Of a stretch of 64,000 nt of DNA, positions 63,225-64,000 are shown one piece after another (position 1 is the first letter of the stretch; every line of letters starts with the position of its first letter). Position numbers and translations under genes: made by a program. Below the pieces are notes generated by a model, which saw only the letters and a program-made list of their open reading frames with translations, ran no database searches and was not told where the DNA came from. Source of the DNA: Larix kaempferi (Eukaryota > Streptophyta > Pinopsida > Pinales > Pinaceae); NCBI GenBank assembly GCA_027924585.1, contig BSBM01000059.1, positions 4,588,001-4,652,000 of the forward strand, in the 5' to 3' direction.

Positions 63225-64000
63225 TAGCGCAAACCCAAGAAAACAAGGGAGAAACTTCTCCAATAGTAGAGAACACAAAAAAACTAGTCTCTTAACTGAA
63301 GTAGCAACCTCTCTTTGGCTAGACCGAACTTGCTTGAGTGAATGAACAAAAGAGAGGTCGAGCTCTCTATTTATACACATCAAAGGGTGACATTTTCCCT
63401 GACTGGGCCGACTTAACGTTCCCTAACTGCCCCGAGTTGACTAGGGCAGTTCTGCCCATTGTTTGGGACAAATTGCCCAATCTTTTGGGGCAGTTTACCC
63501 GCTGGGCCGACTTGTTTTGGGGGAATACAAAAAATTACGTTTACTAAATCTTTTCTTTGTGATTTCACCCGTAGGTTTACATTGATTCTTTCAAGTGTTT
63601 TACATTATCAAATACATTGACATCTTGTCCCATAGGAGGTACAATAAAAAGATGAAATAAAATAGAAATAACATCTGAAGTTGCACTATTTCCAACACTT
63701 CTGCTCAACAAGGAAAGTATTCTTCGAACACTGTATTCTATTCTTATTCTTTCTTTGGTCGACATATGAGGTGATTCCCCATGCAGCTACGAACCCAACA
63801 CTCCCTCTTGGCCATGGAGGTATCATCAGCATTATCATACTGAAACACATCTCGATATCATATGTACATCACAGTTATCTCTAACCTCTCTATATCATAA
63901 GGAAGTTCTTAAAACACAATCACAGTTAGTAGAGAAGTGTCAACAAATCAATCTTCATGCATCTGCTCAATCCAGTCTATCGGAGAACATGAAGATGAAT
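62553..64000. repeat. Array unit U9 (cut by window edge)
   Basis: M1 only: captured fragment, LTR remainder 63225-63697, and 3' internal sequence to the window end, stopping just inside the short-ORF segment. The captured fragment is of U5/U7 type, as expected if U8/U9 is a third copy of the two-unit block. Private changes include GATTCCCCATGC near 63773. Confidence 0.9.

Larger units (their letters stand above)
24713..64000. repeat. Higher-order tandem array, about 4.81-kb unit, 8 units plus partial
   Basis: Unit starts (first base of the captured LTR-element fragment) are 24713, 29523, 34335, 39145, 43954, 48763, 53572, 58382 and 62553, giving steps of 4810, 4812, 4810, 4809, 4809, 4809, 4810 and 4171. 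Units differ by scattered substitutions and rare 1-2 bp indels; one has a 641-bp deletion. Every unit contains M1, M2 and M3, themselves diverged copies of family F, so this is a two-level (higher-order) repeat. It continues beyond the window. Confidence 0.95.

Noticed and set aside
24713-64000. Ribosomal DNA or histone-type gene array
   Set aside because: The unit length invites the idea, but no rRNA, 5S or histone sequence is visible; all parts trace to LTR-element modules.
24713-64000. CRISPR-like or other prokaryotic repeat system
   Set aside because: The repeats are kilobases long without unique spacers, and the LTR and gypsy sequences are eukaryotic.

Overview
The window looks like plant nuclear heterochromatin, probably from a large-genome seed plant; a gymnosperm is a guess. 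It is built almost entirely from LTR retrotransposons. I recognise no host gene, rRNA, tRNA or CRISPR array. Plant origin is inferred from a Tat-like Ty3/gypsy pol (dual RNase H, D-x35-E integrase, no chromodomain) and from copia-style LTR/polypurine-tract junctions with a TATAAATAG promoter.

Layout. (1) 1-4118: three minus-strand LTR copies of one repeat family ('family F'), with 3' internal sequence and two inverted-repeat hairpins. (2) 4119-12454: a Ty3/gypsy fragment on the plus strand interrupting family F. It has a decayed pol (4119-7366; one frameshift, one in-frame stop), long non-coding DNA, an LTR-like promoter near 10.3-10.5 kb and an AGATCT-rich tract. (3) 12455-21992: family F again, with a third hairpin and six diverged modules (P1-P6) that each differ by deletions. 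(4) 21993-64000: a higher-order tandem array. A partial unit (U0, 21993-24712) is followed by eight units (U1-U8) and the start of a ninth. The intact period is 4,809-4,812 bp. Each unit is three family-F submodules: M1 (about 2,090 bp, carrying a captured 3' fragment of a second LTR element with a 316-bp LTR), M2 (751-753 bp, doubly deleted) and M3 (about 1,967 bp).

How it fits together. Family F resembles a small non-autonomous LTR element (LTR about 620-630 bp, internal region about 1.2-1.3 kb) in tandem with shared LTRs. One three-module block then became the repeat unit of a megasatellite. Likely ancestors of all three submodules can be seen outside the regular array: M1 resembles P3, and M2 and M3 resemble U0. 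Shared variants show later amplification in multi-unit steps: U2/U3 are near-identical neighbours, and U4/U5, U6/U7 and U8/U9 form a two-unit (about 9.62 kb) superperiod. The main points of interest are the retrotransposon-derived higher-order satellite and a gypsy pol with an RNase H-like domain in front of the reverse transcriptase. All coordinates and similarities were read by eye; no alignment or database search was run.
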